This document shows, piece after piece, positions 38,030 through 47,610 of a DNA stretch of 64,000 nucleotides. The position numbers and the translations under genes are program-made. Location: contig NZ_JAECMT010000001.1 in assembly GCF_016019935.1 (NCBI RefSeq), forward strand, positions 806,022 through 870,021. The letters run 5' to 3'. Below the pieces are notes generated by a model, which saw only the letters and a program-made list of their open reading frames with translations, had not been told where the DNA came from and ran no database searches. The stretch comes from Paenibacillus sp. GSMTC-2017 (GTDB lineage Bacteria > Bacillota > Bacilli > Paenibacillales > Paenibacillaceae). The stretch's first letter is position 1. Every line of letters starts with the position of its first letter.

Positions 38030-40453
38030 TTAAAAAAAGCCGCCTTCAAAGCCACTCTCATTCTCAATATCAACACCAAATCTATCACTATAAGCACTTT
38101 CCTTAAGCGCCCATACCTTCCCATCAAATAAACTTACTAATCCGTTATTCTGAGTTAACTTCTGGATTTCATAAGGAAGCAAATTAATCGTGTATTGCTG
38201 TGAGCTCCGTAACAGCTTTGTTAAATTTTCAATCGTCTCACTTCCATTTAATTTCGCTATAATGTCCTTTCCTTCTTCTCCATAAGGTGCAATTACAGCG
38301 GTTGTATAATTATCTATAACCTGAAAGTGATCCGCAGCTGTTCGATAGCTATTTATTATAAAAAGTGGCAATGCTGTACCGTTTTCATATTTGTTCGCAA
38401 GATAGAAAGAACTATCTTTACGATTGGCGAGTAATAACTCCGTCATATCTCTCTCCAATTTTGAAATCGGATAGTTCAAATTTGATTTTAATTGGTTATA
38501 AAATCTTTGGAAATATTGTTTCATCGCATCGACAGACAGGACATGTCCACCGTGATTATTACGATCCTGTTTTATATCAATTAGTAACTTTTTTGAAATC
38601 TCTTTTCCAATCCTTATTTCCTTCAAATGTTTTAAATTTTCTTCCTCATGATCAATGACATATACATACTGAATATCCCATTCTCCATGACGATTACATC
38701 TGCCAGCAGCTTGGGCAATCGAATCCAATCCAGCCAATGAACGAATGACACATTTAAAACTTACATCAACTCCCGCTTCAATCAGCTGTGTGCTAATACA
38801 TACCACCTTCTCTTCCCTAGCAAGGTGTTCTCGAACTTTCCCCAAGATATCATTTCGATGGGCAGCACACATAGCAGTGCTCAAATGATAGATCGACACG
38901 TCCTCGCTACTTCTCAATAGCTCATAAAGTCGTTTGACAACCGACTTCGTATTAAGAATCACCAGAACACTTCCGACTTCCTCAATCTTCTCTTCTACGA
39001 ATTGAACAAGTTTTTCATTCGTAAATGTTTCATCTGTCGCTCTATCTATTATTTCCACACGTGTGAATGATTCTATAATTTGATCCAAATGATTAATAAT
39101 TTCGGATTCGGCTTCTAATTCAAGCTTATGTTCTACAAAATCAAGAGTCGGTTGTGTCGCTGTGCATAGGATAAGTGTGGATTGACCATATATTTTAAGA
39201 AAATTAACAGCGTAATTAAATAATGAAACACATGGAACAGGAACCTTCTGTACTTCATCAAATATAATTACAGATTCGCTCAGATTATGCATTCTCCGAA
39301 TATTCCGACTTCCCCGTTCATAAAAAACATTTAGAAATTGTACCATCGTTGTAAAAATAATCGGAGCATCCCAATTATCTTTTGCAAGCTTCAGCTTCTG
39401 ACTTTTATTTAGAATGCCATCAATATCCTCATCATCTTCCGTATCATTAATAACATTCGAATGATGTTCAAGCAAACTAGCATCATCTTGAATGATTTTG
39501 CGTATTTCTTCAGCGTTTTGTTCAATGATCGTTGTGAACGGAACTACGTATATAATACGTTTTTTCCCAAACTCCATTGCATGTTTGAGAGCATAGCGAA
39601 AGCTCGCTAACGTTTTTCCACCGCCTGTTGGAATCGAAAGTTTATAAATACTTGGCGTTTTCATCGCAAACTCATCACAACGATCCGACATTTGCTTTCT
39701 TAATAGATTGATAGTGGAGTTAGCGTCCTTATGCTCTTTAAATGAATTTATTTTGTTCATCAATTTCCCATAATAATCTTGAAATAACTTACTGCTTTCT
39801 ACGGGTGGCTCGATACTTTTGTTTTCCTCAAACAATCGTGTGTTTGTACGATCTGCATCAATTAATGCACTAAATATAAACTTTGTTAAAAACATAAGTT
39901 TACTTTCTTGAGATTCTGTTGATGGTTTTAACATAAAGGATTCTAGTTCAGTTAATGCTTTCTGTACGTATTGTCTAAGTTCATCCTCGCTTACAACAGC
40001 ATCAAAAAAGTTTTTTTTTGCTTCCTCATAAAATTTAAGTTCTTTTTCAAACACACGTTTCAAATAATCGGATTCTAGATCAGGATTCAAAAAGTCATGC
40101 AAATAGGAATGGTGTGAAATAATAACGTTGCCAACTACTTCTGCCAAAATCCATTTCAAACTAGGATTAGGTTCATTATGATATAGTTCAAATAACAATT
40201 TACCACCTGCTGTTGAGTGGTCTACGCTTCCACGCCTCGGCGGATTATCCGGACTATTCACCGCGTCCAATATATACTTTCGAAATTCAGCTGTAAATTT
40301 ACCCATATCATGAAGTAAACCAGCTAATCCAGCAATATGCTTTACACCAATTTTCTCCCCATACGATTCGGCCAACTTCTTAACTCCAAGCAAGTGCTCC
40401 TCAACACTTTGAATAGCTTTATCTTTCCCTCGAATGTGAGCAAAATAATCCAT
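38030..40453 (-). CDS. cas3: Cas3 helicase-nuclease (HD + DEXD/H), type I-C
   Basis: An 807-residue interference effector. The HD nuclease domain spans about 1-205 with H20, the HD pair at 48-49 (GLLHDMGKFTAEF) and ISHHSYLHD at about 112-120. The helicase part has Walker A PTGGGKT at 275-281, the DEVQ box at 399-402, and STQLIEAGVDVSF with QAAGRCNRHG later. It nicks and degrades DNA opened by Cascade. It is separated from cas5c by 225 bases with a terminator, so it is probably its own transcript. All metal and ATP residues look intact. Confidence 0.96.
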   Translation of the reverse strand: MDYFAHIRGKDKAIQSVEEHLLGVKKLAESYGEKIGVKHIAGLAGLLHDMGKFTAEFRKYILDAVNSPDNPPRRGSVDHSTAGGKLLFELYHNEPNPSLKWILAEVVGNVIISHHSYLHDFLNPDLESDYLKRVFEKELKFYEEAKKNFFDAVVSEDELRQYVQKALTELESFMLKPSTESQESKLMFLTKFIFSALIDADRTNTRLFEENKSIEPPVESSKLFQDYYGKLMNKINSFKEHKDANSTINLLRKQMSDRCDEFAMKTPSIYKLSIPTGGGKTLASFRYALKHAMEFGKKRIIYVVPFTTIIEQNAEEIRKIIQDDASLLEHHSNVINDTEDDEDIDGILNKSQKLKLAKDNWDAPIIFTTMVQFLNVFYERGSRNIRRMHNLSESVIIFDEVQKVPVPCVSLFNYAVNFLKIYGQSTLILCTATQPTLDFVEHKLELEAESEIINHLDQIIESFTRVEIIDRATDETFTNEKLVQFVEEKIEEVGSVLVILNTKSVVKRLYELLRSSEDVSIYHLSTAMCAAHRNDILGKVREHLAREEKVVCISTQLIEAGVDVSFKCVIRSLAGLDSIAQAAGRCNRHGEWDIQYVYVIDHEEENLKHLKEIRIGKEISKKLLIDIKQDRNNHGGHVLSVDAMKQYFQRFYNQLKSNLNYPISKLERDMTELLLANRKDSSFYLANKYENGTALPLFIINSYRTAADHFQVIDNYTTAVIAPYGEEGKDIIAKLNGSETIENLTKLLRSSQQYTINLLPYEIQKLTQNNGLVSLFDGKVWALKESAYSDRFGVDIENESGFEGGFF

Positions 40454-40538
40454 GCAAATGACCTGCTTTCTTTTTATTTTGATTATCGTTAAGATGCTAT
40501 GATGTAATTATGCAATTTTGAAGTGACAACCATTCGTC

Positions 40539-40554
40539 TCGAATGTACGTTCGA
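40539..40554. repeat. 16-bp palindrome upstream of cas3
   Basis: TCGAA-TGTACG-TTCGA is a perfect inverted repeat lying 86-101 bases upstream of the cas3 start and 2 bases past the stop of the WYL-regulator gene. It lacks a T-run, so it is more likely an operator than a terminator; the regulator is the obvious candidate partner. Confidence 0.4.
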
Positions 40555-40555
40555 T

Positions 40556-41506
40556 TTATTGGTATAATTTCATCCATACATCCAATTCTTTTTTAATTGA
40601 ATCTCTAGCCTGCAATGGTTCTAGTATCTCTGCTTCTGGTCCATACTGTCGGACCCATCTAATAAACTCTTCTTCGTTATTTACAGTGACCTCAAATAGA
40701 ATACTTCCGTCAGTCATATCTTTCATTCTTGGACGAACAAATAATTCCTTTTCTTTTATATATCTAGCCACATTAGGGCTAAATCGAACTTTAAAAGTAA
40801 CATTCCGATTACCTTGTTGAATAGACCACGTATTTTTCAAATGATTTTTTATATTAAAATCGCCTTTATGGAATGTGTCCGAAGTTATTTTAACTTCAAG
40901 CAGACGACTAACCCTGAATGTTTTCACTTTCTCATCTTGAAGGCATTTGCCAATCAGATAAAAACGTTGATCACGAGGCACAAGAACGTATGGGTCAATT
41001 TTCCGTTCCTTCGTTTCATTTCTATACTGGCTGTGATAGACGGTCTCGATCGTTTTCTGCTCCAAAATAGCTTGTATTATCGTTTGTAGATAGTTAGGAC
41101 TGTCCTTTCGATATGCAGGTGTTCCTGTTTGAATAATTACTGCGATATTCTCAAATACATTGTTCTGCTGTGATTTTTCCTTATTAAGAGTAGACATAAC
41201 CTTGTCGTAGGCTGTTTCAAAACCAAGAGGTAGCTTTTCTAAATCTAATACTGAGGGCAACAAAGAAAATACAAGTGCTTCTTGTTCGGAGAAGTTAAGA
41301 GGGTACATAAAAAAATGACCGATAAATCTAAATCCAGCACCTCTACCTTCACTTGTAATGGGGGCAATTAAGCTGATAATATCTATATCTCTATAAATCG
41401 TACGTATAGTAACATCATATTTGAGTGCTAATTCGGACGCAGTTATTCCTGGTTTTGCTTGAATTGCGATAATAATATTTATTAGTCGAATAACTTTATC
41501 AATCAT
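40556..41506 (-). CDS. WYL-domain transcriptional regulator beside cas3
   Basis: A 316-residue protein. Residues 1-60 are a DeoR/HTH_11 winged helix (GITASELALKYDVTIRTIYR). The WYL domain covers about 140-225, with YHSQYRNETKERKIDPYVLV and GKCLQDEKVKTFRVSRL, and a WCX-like C-terminal region follows. WYL regulators sense ligands, possibly nucleic acids, and are recurrent neighbours of CRISPR-Cas and other defence genes, where some repress cas expression. AAGGAG precedes the ATG. It lies 102 bases upstream of cas3 on the same strand and would be read before it. Confidence 0.9.
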   Translation of the reverse strand: MIDKVIRLINIIIAIQAKPGITASELALKYDVTIRTIYRDIDIISLIAPITSEGRGAGFRFIGHFFMYPLNFSEQEALVFSLLPSVLDLEKLPLGFETAYDKVMSTLNKEKSQQNNVFENIAVIIQTGTPAYRKDSPNYLQTIIQAILEQKTIETVYHSQYRNETKERKIDPYVLVPRDQRFYLIGKCLQDEKVKTFRVSRLLEVKITSDTFHKGDFNIKNHLKNTWSIQQGNRNVTFKVRFSPNVARYIKEKELFVRPRMKDMTDGSILFEVTVNNEEEFIRWVRQYGPEAEILEPLQARDSIKKELDVWMKLYQ

Positions 41507-41786
41507 AGATTCGCTCCTTATTTCAGGAAATGAGATACTATGATTATAAATTCGACAAAATCCAATAATTTCCTCTATAAAAGATATTTTTTGTCTTCAT
41601 CTGACGCAAAACTATAGAATAAAAGACGAATTGGCAGCATATTGTCGTTTCCATATTGAAATTAACTAGTTAAAAGAAGATCTATATAATCCTAAAACGA
41701 GATATCTTTTAATCTGAGTTCATTGCTACGACTATGTCTCGGTTAGTTTAGTGTTTTACAGCATTAGTAATATATAAAACAACATT

Positions 41787-44778
41787 ATTTCATATCACAC
41801 ATCCATGTAGGATGTGACACGTGCTGAACTCGCTGTTGCTGATTTGAGATTAATTTCAATCCACACATCCATGTAGGATGTGACCTTTAAGTGCCTCTGT
41901 AAGCCCTGTGATCTGACCATTTCAATCCACACATCCATGTAGGATGCGACCATCATTTCCTCTAATTAATTCAGTCGTTCTAGGATTTCAATCCACACAT
42001 CCATGTCGGATGTGACGTCTTCTCTACTCAATTCCCCACATTCTAATAGATTTCAATCCACACATCCATGTAGGATGTGACTCTTCGTCCGCAACAAGGC
42101 GAATAAAGCCATCCCATTTCAATCCACACATCCATGTAGGATGTGACTGGCACAAAGTAATTAATCCAGCCCATAATCATCATTTCAATCCACACATCCA
42201 TGTAGGATGTGACTCACCCGTCTTTGATTTACTAGGGTGACGGGCGTATTTCAATCCACACATCCATGTAGGATGTGACTTGTAAACTGCTTCAAACGGC
42301 AACCCCGAATTTATTTCAATCCACACATCCATGTAGGATGTGACCGTACATAAGGGATATCACAACAGATTATTTACAATTTCAATCCACACATCCATGT
42401 AGGATGTGACAATCAGTAATCCAAGTAGGGAGCTTAGTATAGAAATTTCAATCCACACATCCATGTAGGATGTGACCTTTGCTCCAATGCCCCCAAGTAG
42501 TAGACCGATATTTCAATCCACACATCCATGTAGGATGTGACCTCTGCGTTCTACCGCAATGTATGGCTGCGAAGGATTTCAATCCACACATCCATGTAGG
42601 ATGTGACGATCTCACGGAACACACCAAAGTGCCAGCAGAAATTTCAATCCACACATCCATGTAGGATGTGACCTGGCGGTTTTAAACCACATAAACGCAG
42701 AGTTATCAAAAGATTTCAATCCACACATCCATGTAGGATGTGACACCAGCAAATGACTCTGATCTTATCATCTATAAATTTCAATCCACACATCCATGTA
42801 GGATGTGACTATCCAATGAGTCCTAATATACATATAGCAAATAATTTCAATCCACACATCCATGTAGGATGTGACTTATTGGCATGGTTGGCAAGAGTGC
42901 TGAAATTTATTTCAATCCACACATCCATGTAGGATGTGACTTGGCTACAAGATTAGCAGAAGGCATTGTTAGAATTTCAATCCACACATCCATGTAGGAT
43001 GTGACCTTCGTAAGGGACTCATGGAGACTCGTAGTCATAATTTCAATCCACACATCCATGTAGGATGTGACGAGATTCATCCAGCACAGTAAGATACCCT
43101 GCCCATTTCAATCCACACATCCATGTAGGATGTGACGCCCAAACGTCCGTTTATCTGGATACCTTGCAGATTTCAATCCACACATCCATGTAGGATGTGA
43201 CACGCTTATGATTGGTGTAATTAACCAAACCAGCAATTTCAATCCACACATCCATGTAGGATGTGACGATGGGGGCGGCACTTTGTATAAAAGAGGGAGT
43301 ATTTCAATCCACACATCCATGTAGGATGTGACATTGCGCTTCTCTTCTTTAGTGGCTGACATTTGAATTTCAATCCACACATCCATGTAGGATGTGACAG
43401 TTAACATTCCGAGAATTAGCCCGACCGGTACTATTTCAATCCACACATCCATGTAGGATGTGACAAGTCCCATATTTCATATTTTGTTCTTGTTAAAATT
43501 TCAATCCACACATCCATGTAGGATGTGACTTGACTAGCTTCTGCAAACGACTCCGAGATGATATTTCAATCCACACATCCATGTAGGATGTGACAAGGTG
43601 GTTTTCACTTACAAGAAAGAAATAATGGATTTCAATCCACACATCCATGTAGGATGTGACTGCAAGTATCGGTGTAACCATTGCCCATAGTTTAGATTTC
43701 AATCCACACATCCATGTAGGATGTGACGACATACCTAAAAGATAATCTGTGGAGACATCAAATTTCAATCCACACATCCATGTAGGATGTGACTATCAAT
43801 CACTAAGTAATGCAGTATGTCAGGATGATTTCAATCCACACATCCATGTAGGATGTGACGAGCCGCTAGATGTGGATGGAAGATTGATAGATAATTTCAA
43901 TCCACACATCCATGTAGGATGTGACTTACCTTGTGGTAAACTCTTAATTTGATATAATAATTTCAATCCACACATCCATGTAGGATGTGACTTGGACGTG
44001 GTTCTATTTCTAGATAATCTATTAAATTTCAATCCACACATCCATGTAGGATGTGACTCCTCCTAATTTTGAAGATGTCATTTCTTACTGTATTTCAATC
44101 CACACATCCATGTAGGATGTGACAAAAGCTTCATTTGATCGATAATCAAGTGAATAATTTCAATCCACACATCCATGTAGGATGTGACGGATCAACGCCT
44201 TTGTTTCGTTCTTCACAGTAAATTTCAATCCACACATCCATGTAGGATGTGACACAGGTGAAAGCTTGACGGTTCAAATGAGTGGAATTTCAATCCACAC
44301 ATCCATGTAGGATGTGACGCAGGAGCATAAAAGGCTGAAATTATTCTGTGTAATTTCAATCCACACATCCATGTAGGATGTGACGCATGCTTCTGAGCTT
44401 GATCTCCTACATAGTTTTATTTCAATCCACACATCCATGTAGGATGTGACAAAGACGAGATAGCAGAAGGATCGCACAGAGGAATTTCAATCCACACATC
44501 CATGTAGGATGTGACAAATAACCAAGCTCTAGTATCCGAACTATGGTGATTTCAATCCACACATCCATGTAGGATGTGACAGCTTTTTCTTTCAACTTCT
44601 TCACAAAATAGTTAATTTCAATCCACACATCCATGTAGGATGTGACAACCAAATTGCTACTGACTTTGGTTTAAAGTTAGATTTCAATCCACACATCCAT
44701 GTAGGATGTGACTGCCTTGAAATTTGATTTGCGGATGCCATTTGCCATTTCAATCCACACATCCATGTAGGATGTGAC
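41787..44778 (-). CRISPR. CRISPR array 2, about 46 type I-C repeats
   Basis: 32-nt repeats with 33-36 nt spacers. In the transcribed sense the repeat starts GTCACATCC, has loop TACAT, then GGATGTG, and ends with handle TGGATTGAAAT. I counted 46 repeats and 45 spacers. Compared with array 1 it differs at two loop bases and one handle base; the stem is identical. The distal repeat at 41787-41818 has three changes, and the third and fourth repeats from that end have one each, as expected at the old end. Newest repeat: 44747-44778. Confidence 0.97.
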
Positions 44779-44950
44779 AGCGAATTTAAATAAAATATTT
44801 GAAATAGAGACCAAATTTACTCATCTATCAGATATTTTTATAAAAAATTCAATACTACGATAACAGTTTTGTGCATTTTTACATAAAAAGTCGCTCTAAT
44901 AGTGGTGCGAATGTACCAGGGTTTTCATGTACACTCCACATTCGCACCAT
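44779..44950 (-). promoter_or_regulatory. leader of array 2 with the same 12-bp inverted repeat
   Basis: TGGTGCGAATGT (44903-44914) and ACATTCGCACCA (44938-44949) form a 12-bp inverted repeat with a 23-nt gap, the same arms and gap as in leader 1, and at nearly the same distance from the first repeat (about 125 against 123 bases). The intervening AT-rich sequence is not well conserved. Confidence 0.72.
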
Positions 44951-45030
44951 TATTAAAATGGATAAAATAATTTTATTTTAAAAGTTTTGAATCTATTTGT
45001 TGTGATAGTAACATATTCTTCCTGATTAAT

Positions 45031-45300
45031 TCAATAAAATGTAATTGCATGCATCGGCAATATCGAATCAACTAAATGATGAGACGCTGGGTGTATGCGA
45101 CCAAGCGATTGAGCTTCTTGTAACTTCTCCACAATTCGACCTTAATCCATTACAACAACTTCATTTGCGAACTTCCCTATCATCTGCATATCATGGGATA
45201 TGAACAAATAAGACAATCCAAGCTGCTTACTGCTTCAACAAACATGATGAGCTATGGTTTCAGCGCTATCGCTCTTGCTATACAGACTCGTTGAAATTGT
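45031..45300 (-). pseudogene. decayed NikE/OppF-type ABC transporter ATPase
   Basis: Three pieces of one ATPase can be read on the minus strand. First QRVCIARAIALKP, a TAG stop, then LIMFVEAVSSLD, which are the signature, Walker B and D-loop. A deletion joins this to LSYLFISHDMQMIGKFANEV, the H-loop region, ending in a stop. A frameshift then gives GRIVEKLQEAQSLGRIHPAS and a short tail ending at the TGA at 45031. The order is right for a NikE-like protein, so this is a dead remnant. The 277 bases between it and the DUF11 gene hold nothing I can call. Confidence 0.75.
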
Positions 45301-45577
45301 CTTCGTTAATTTCATGTAGATATTTTTCATTCACATTAGAGCTCAAATTTCTACAATAGTATATTAATCTATCAAATAGATCTATTTGAACTACCTTTAT
45401 CATTTTTCCTTCAATTAATTTCCACTTTAGATATATAACATATTGACCACTAATTAATTTACCAATCTACAGGCCGTTCTAGCAACCCGCCGTTCCAAAA
45501 CACCTCCCTTCACGCATCTAATACAACATGTACAAGTAGCTTCACCGATAACTTGTGACACTAAGGGAGGGAATGTT

Positions 45578-46177
45578 ATGGCTGCTAATCTAATAGCTGT
45601 GAAGTTGGTCGACAAAGTATGTGCTGTCGTGAATCAGACGTTGACGTATACCATCGTCATTACGAACTGTGGACCTGATGCCGCTGACAACGTCATTTTT
45701 ACTGATATTGTGCCTACTGATACGACTTTTGAACCAGATAGCTTTATATTAAATGGCGTGGAGCAAATAGGTGCAGATCCGAACGTGGGGGTAAATATCG
45801 GGACGATTGTTGCTGGTGGATTTGCGACGGTTTTATTCCAAGTTGAGATTAACTGTCTTTCTGCTACAACAATTATTTCAAATGATGCATCAGTTGCATT
45901 CGATGCCGTCATCGTGACAAGTAATACAGTAACGACAGAAGTACTAGCTGCTGATGATGCGCTGTTGCAAATTGCACTTGATGAATTAAATATTGCAGAA
46001 ACATTGAACGAGCAAGGAGAGAATATTCAAGCAGCCATCCAAAGTGGGGTTTCCATATCTGATTTACTTGCAGTAAACGAAGCAGCTGAAGAGGCAATCG
46101 AGGAGGCAACTGACGAAGAAAGGGAATTAGTAGAACAATTGCAGGATGTTTTGGAATGTATATCGATTACTCCATAA
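45578..46177 (+). CDS. DUF11 (conserved repeat) domain protein
   Basis: A 199-residue protein with one DUF11 beta-sandwich at about residues 8-120: VNQTLTYTIVITNCGPDAAD, then VPTDTTFEPDSFILNGV. The C-terminal 70 residues are acidic and helical (EAAEEAIEEATDEERELVEQ). It has no signal peptide; in Bacillales such short DUF11 proteins are often associated with spores or the cell surface, which is not shown here. GGGAGGG precedes the ATG. It is not linked to neighbours. Confidence 0.8.
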   Translation: MAANLIAVKLVDKVCAVVNQTLTYTIVITNCGPDAADNVIFTDIVPTDTTFEPDSFILNGVEQIGADPNVGVNIGTIVAGGFATVLFQVEINCLSATTIISNDASVAFDAVIVTSNTVTTEVLAADDALLQIALDELNIAETLNEQGENIQAAIQSGVSISDLLAVNEAAEEAIEEATDEERELVEQLQDVLECISITP

Positions 46178-46377
46178 TATTTTGTTATTTTAACGGTCTC
46201 CACGATTTTTCTCCTACTTTATTAAAAAGGGAACAGGCATACGTGGCAGTCTGCTCCCTAGCTATCTTTATCCCCAATGACTATGACAAATAAAGAAACC
46301 GGAGGAACGTGCAAACGGCATAGAGTGAAAACACTTAATTATACCCCGTAGCTCATTCAAATACTAAGTGGATAGAA

Positions 46378-46704
46378 TTACCGTTGGGAGTTACCTTCTT
46401 GGTCAACAGATTGTTGATAGATGTCAGCGTAAGTTATTGAATCTTTGATTAGATCGTCGCAGAAAGCAGCTACGTCATTGCCAGTCACTTCAAGCACACC
46501 TTTCCCTAATGCCGCACCTTCTTCAAAAAAATCAACAATCCCCGAGAGTAAATCCATCCCATCGGTCAGTTCAACAGGGCCGACCTTAAAGAAATATTTT
46601 TGAATCTCTTTATAAACAATTTGATAATCTTTTGGAAGCGCTTTGACACGCGCTATGTGCGCTCGCCACTCCTTTTTGCCTTGGATGATATCTTGTATTT
46701 TCAT
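46378..46704 (-). CDS. DUF1048 protein, second of two
   Basis: A 108-residue helical protein beginning MKIQDIIQGKKEWRAHIARV and ending with a helix around GNDVAAFCDDLIKDSITYAD. The middle contains the LPKDYQIVYKEIQKYF segment shared with the preceding gene (LPADYQAAWGKINANLW), so the two are paralogs. DUF1048 proteins are nearly always encoded with a PadR regulator; their role is unknown. It lies 10 bases after its paralog with AGGAGGGGG before the ATG. Confidence 0.82.
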   Translation of the reverse strand: MKIQDIIQGKKEWRAHIARVKALPKDYQIVYKEIQKYFFKVGPVELTDGMDLLSGIVDFFEEGAALGKGVLEVTGNDVAAFCDDLIKDSITYADIYQQSVDQEGNSQR

Positions 46705-46714
46705 TTTCCCCCTC

Positions 46715-47062
46715 CTATTTCCCTAATTTTTTCGCGATATTTTTATTGAGTTGCTCACGCCACTTGTCACGATAAGACTTTGCCCCTTCTTCGCCGACCA
46801 GCGCTGAACAGAAACCTTTGATATCATCACCCAAAACCTCTTGGACACTCTGACCGTCCGCTGCTGTTTCTTCGAGCAGGCCAAGTACACCGTCAAGAAT
46901 TGGCATGAGGTTGCGACCAGTAAAATCTGAGTGCGCCCAAAGATTTGCATTAATTTTTCCCCATGCTGCTTGATAATCAGCCGGCAGCTTTTTGGCTCGC
47001 GACTCAAAAGATTTCATCTCTTTAGTCATGTCACTTCCCGTTACTTTTTCCCAAAAGTTCAT
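46715..47062 (-). CDS. DUF1048 protein, first of two
   Basis: A 115-residue paralog of the following gene, starting MNFWEKVTGSDMTKEMKSFE. The end, GDDIKGFCSALVGEEGAKSY, aligns with the GNDVAAFCDDLI helix of its partner. Its start shares a base with the PadR stop (TAATG), so the three genes form one translationally coupled operon. Function unknown; control by the PadR protein is inferred from context. Confidence 0.82.
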   Translation of the reverse strand: MNFWEKVTGSDMTKEMKSFESRAKKLPADYQAAWGKINANLWAHSDFTGRNLMPILDGVLGLLEETAADGQSVQEVLGDDIKGFCSALVGEEGAKSYRDKWREQLNKNIAKKLGK

Positions 47063-47388
47063 TATCCCCCCTCCTTTAACTCGTTAATTTTTGATGAAAC
47101 GAACTCCCATTTTTCCCAGAACTTCTGTAGTTCCTTGCGCCCTGCGTCGTTTAGCATGAAAAACTTGCGCGGCGGTCCCATGTCGGAAGGCTTCTTAGTG
47201 ATCTCCACCAACTTGTTTTTTTCAAGCCGGATTAGGATGGTGTACACTGTTCCCTCCACAACATCTGTGAAGCCAATAGCATTCAACTCCCGCGTGATTT
47301 CGTAGCCGTAGGTTTCTTTGCGGCTTATAATCTCAAGCACACAGCCCTCGAGCGCCCCTTTGAGCATTTCCGTTAAGTTTTCCAGCAC
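47062..47388 (-). CDS. PadR-family transcriptional regulator
   Basis: A repressor of about 108 residues with the PadR winged helix: GCVLEIISRKETYGYEITRE, then EGTVYTILIRLEKNKLVEI and PRKFFMLNDAGRKELQKFWE. It lacks the large Vir_act C-terminal domain, so it belongs to the short PadR-s2 type. The GTG at 47388 is chosen because AAGGAG lies 5 bases before it; the GTG at 47394 is part of that site. A palindrome 20 bases upstream is a probable autoregulatory operator. Confidence 0.85.
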   Translation of the reverse strand: MLENLTEMLKGALEGCVLEIISRKETYGYEITRELNAIGFTDVVEGTVYTILIRLEKNKLVEITKKPSDMGPPRKFFMLNDAGRKELQKFWEKWEFVSSKINELKEGG

Positions 47389-47407
47389 AATCACTCCTTA
47401 CTATTCT

Positions 47408-47430
47408 GTATCACTGGTATGAAGTGATAC
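47408..47430. promoter_or_regulatory. palindromic operator upstream of padR
   Basis: GTATCACT (47408-47415) and AGTGATAC (47423-47430) form a perfect 8-bp inverted repeat with a 7-bp gap, located 20-42 bases before the padR start. Autoregulation through such palindromes is normal in this family. Confidence 0.6.
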
Positions 47431-47518
47431 TTACTACAGCTATAAAGTAACACGTAGTAGCAGTGGTGTCAAATGCCTTTTCTCTATTACTAATTTTCAC
47501 TATACTGTCCGTAAACGT

Positions 47519-47552
47519 AATGAAGCTACCGATTGACGCTGGCAGCTTCATT
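47519..47552. repeat. long inverted repeat after cysK
   Basis: AATGAAGCT and AGCTTCATT form a perfect 9-bp inverted repeat, extended by ACC/GGC-type pairs, about 60-90 bases past the cysK stop. It has the shape of a terminator but no clear T-run on the minus strand. Confidence 0.45.
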
Positions 47553-47610
47553 CCTGATCGTTTATAAAACCATTTTTCACAATAAATGGTCGAATTACAA
47601 TGTTATTTTA

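Noticed and set aside
42448..44652. Open frames repeating VTSYMDVWIEI or HPTWMCGLK
   Set aside because: Translations of the repeats of array 2.
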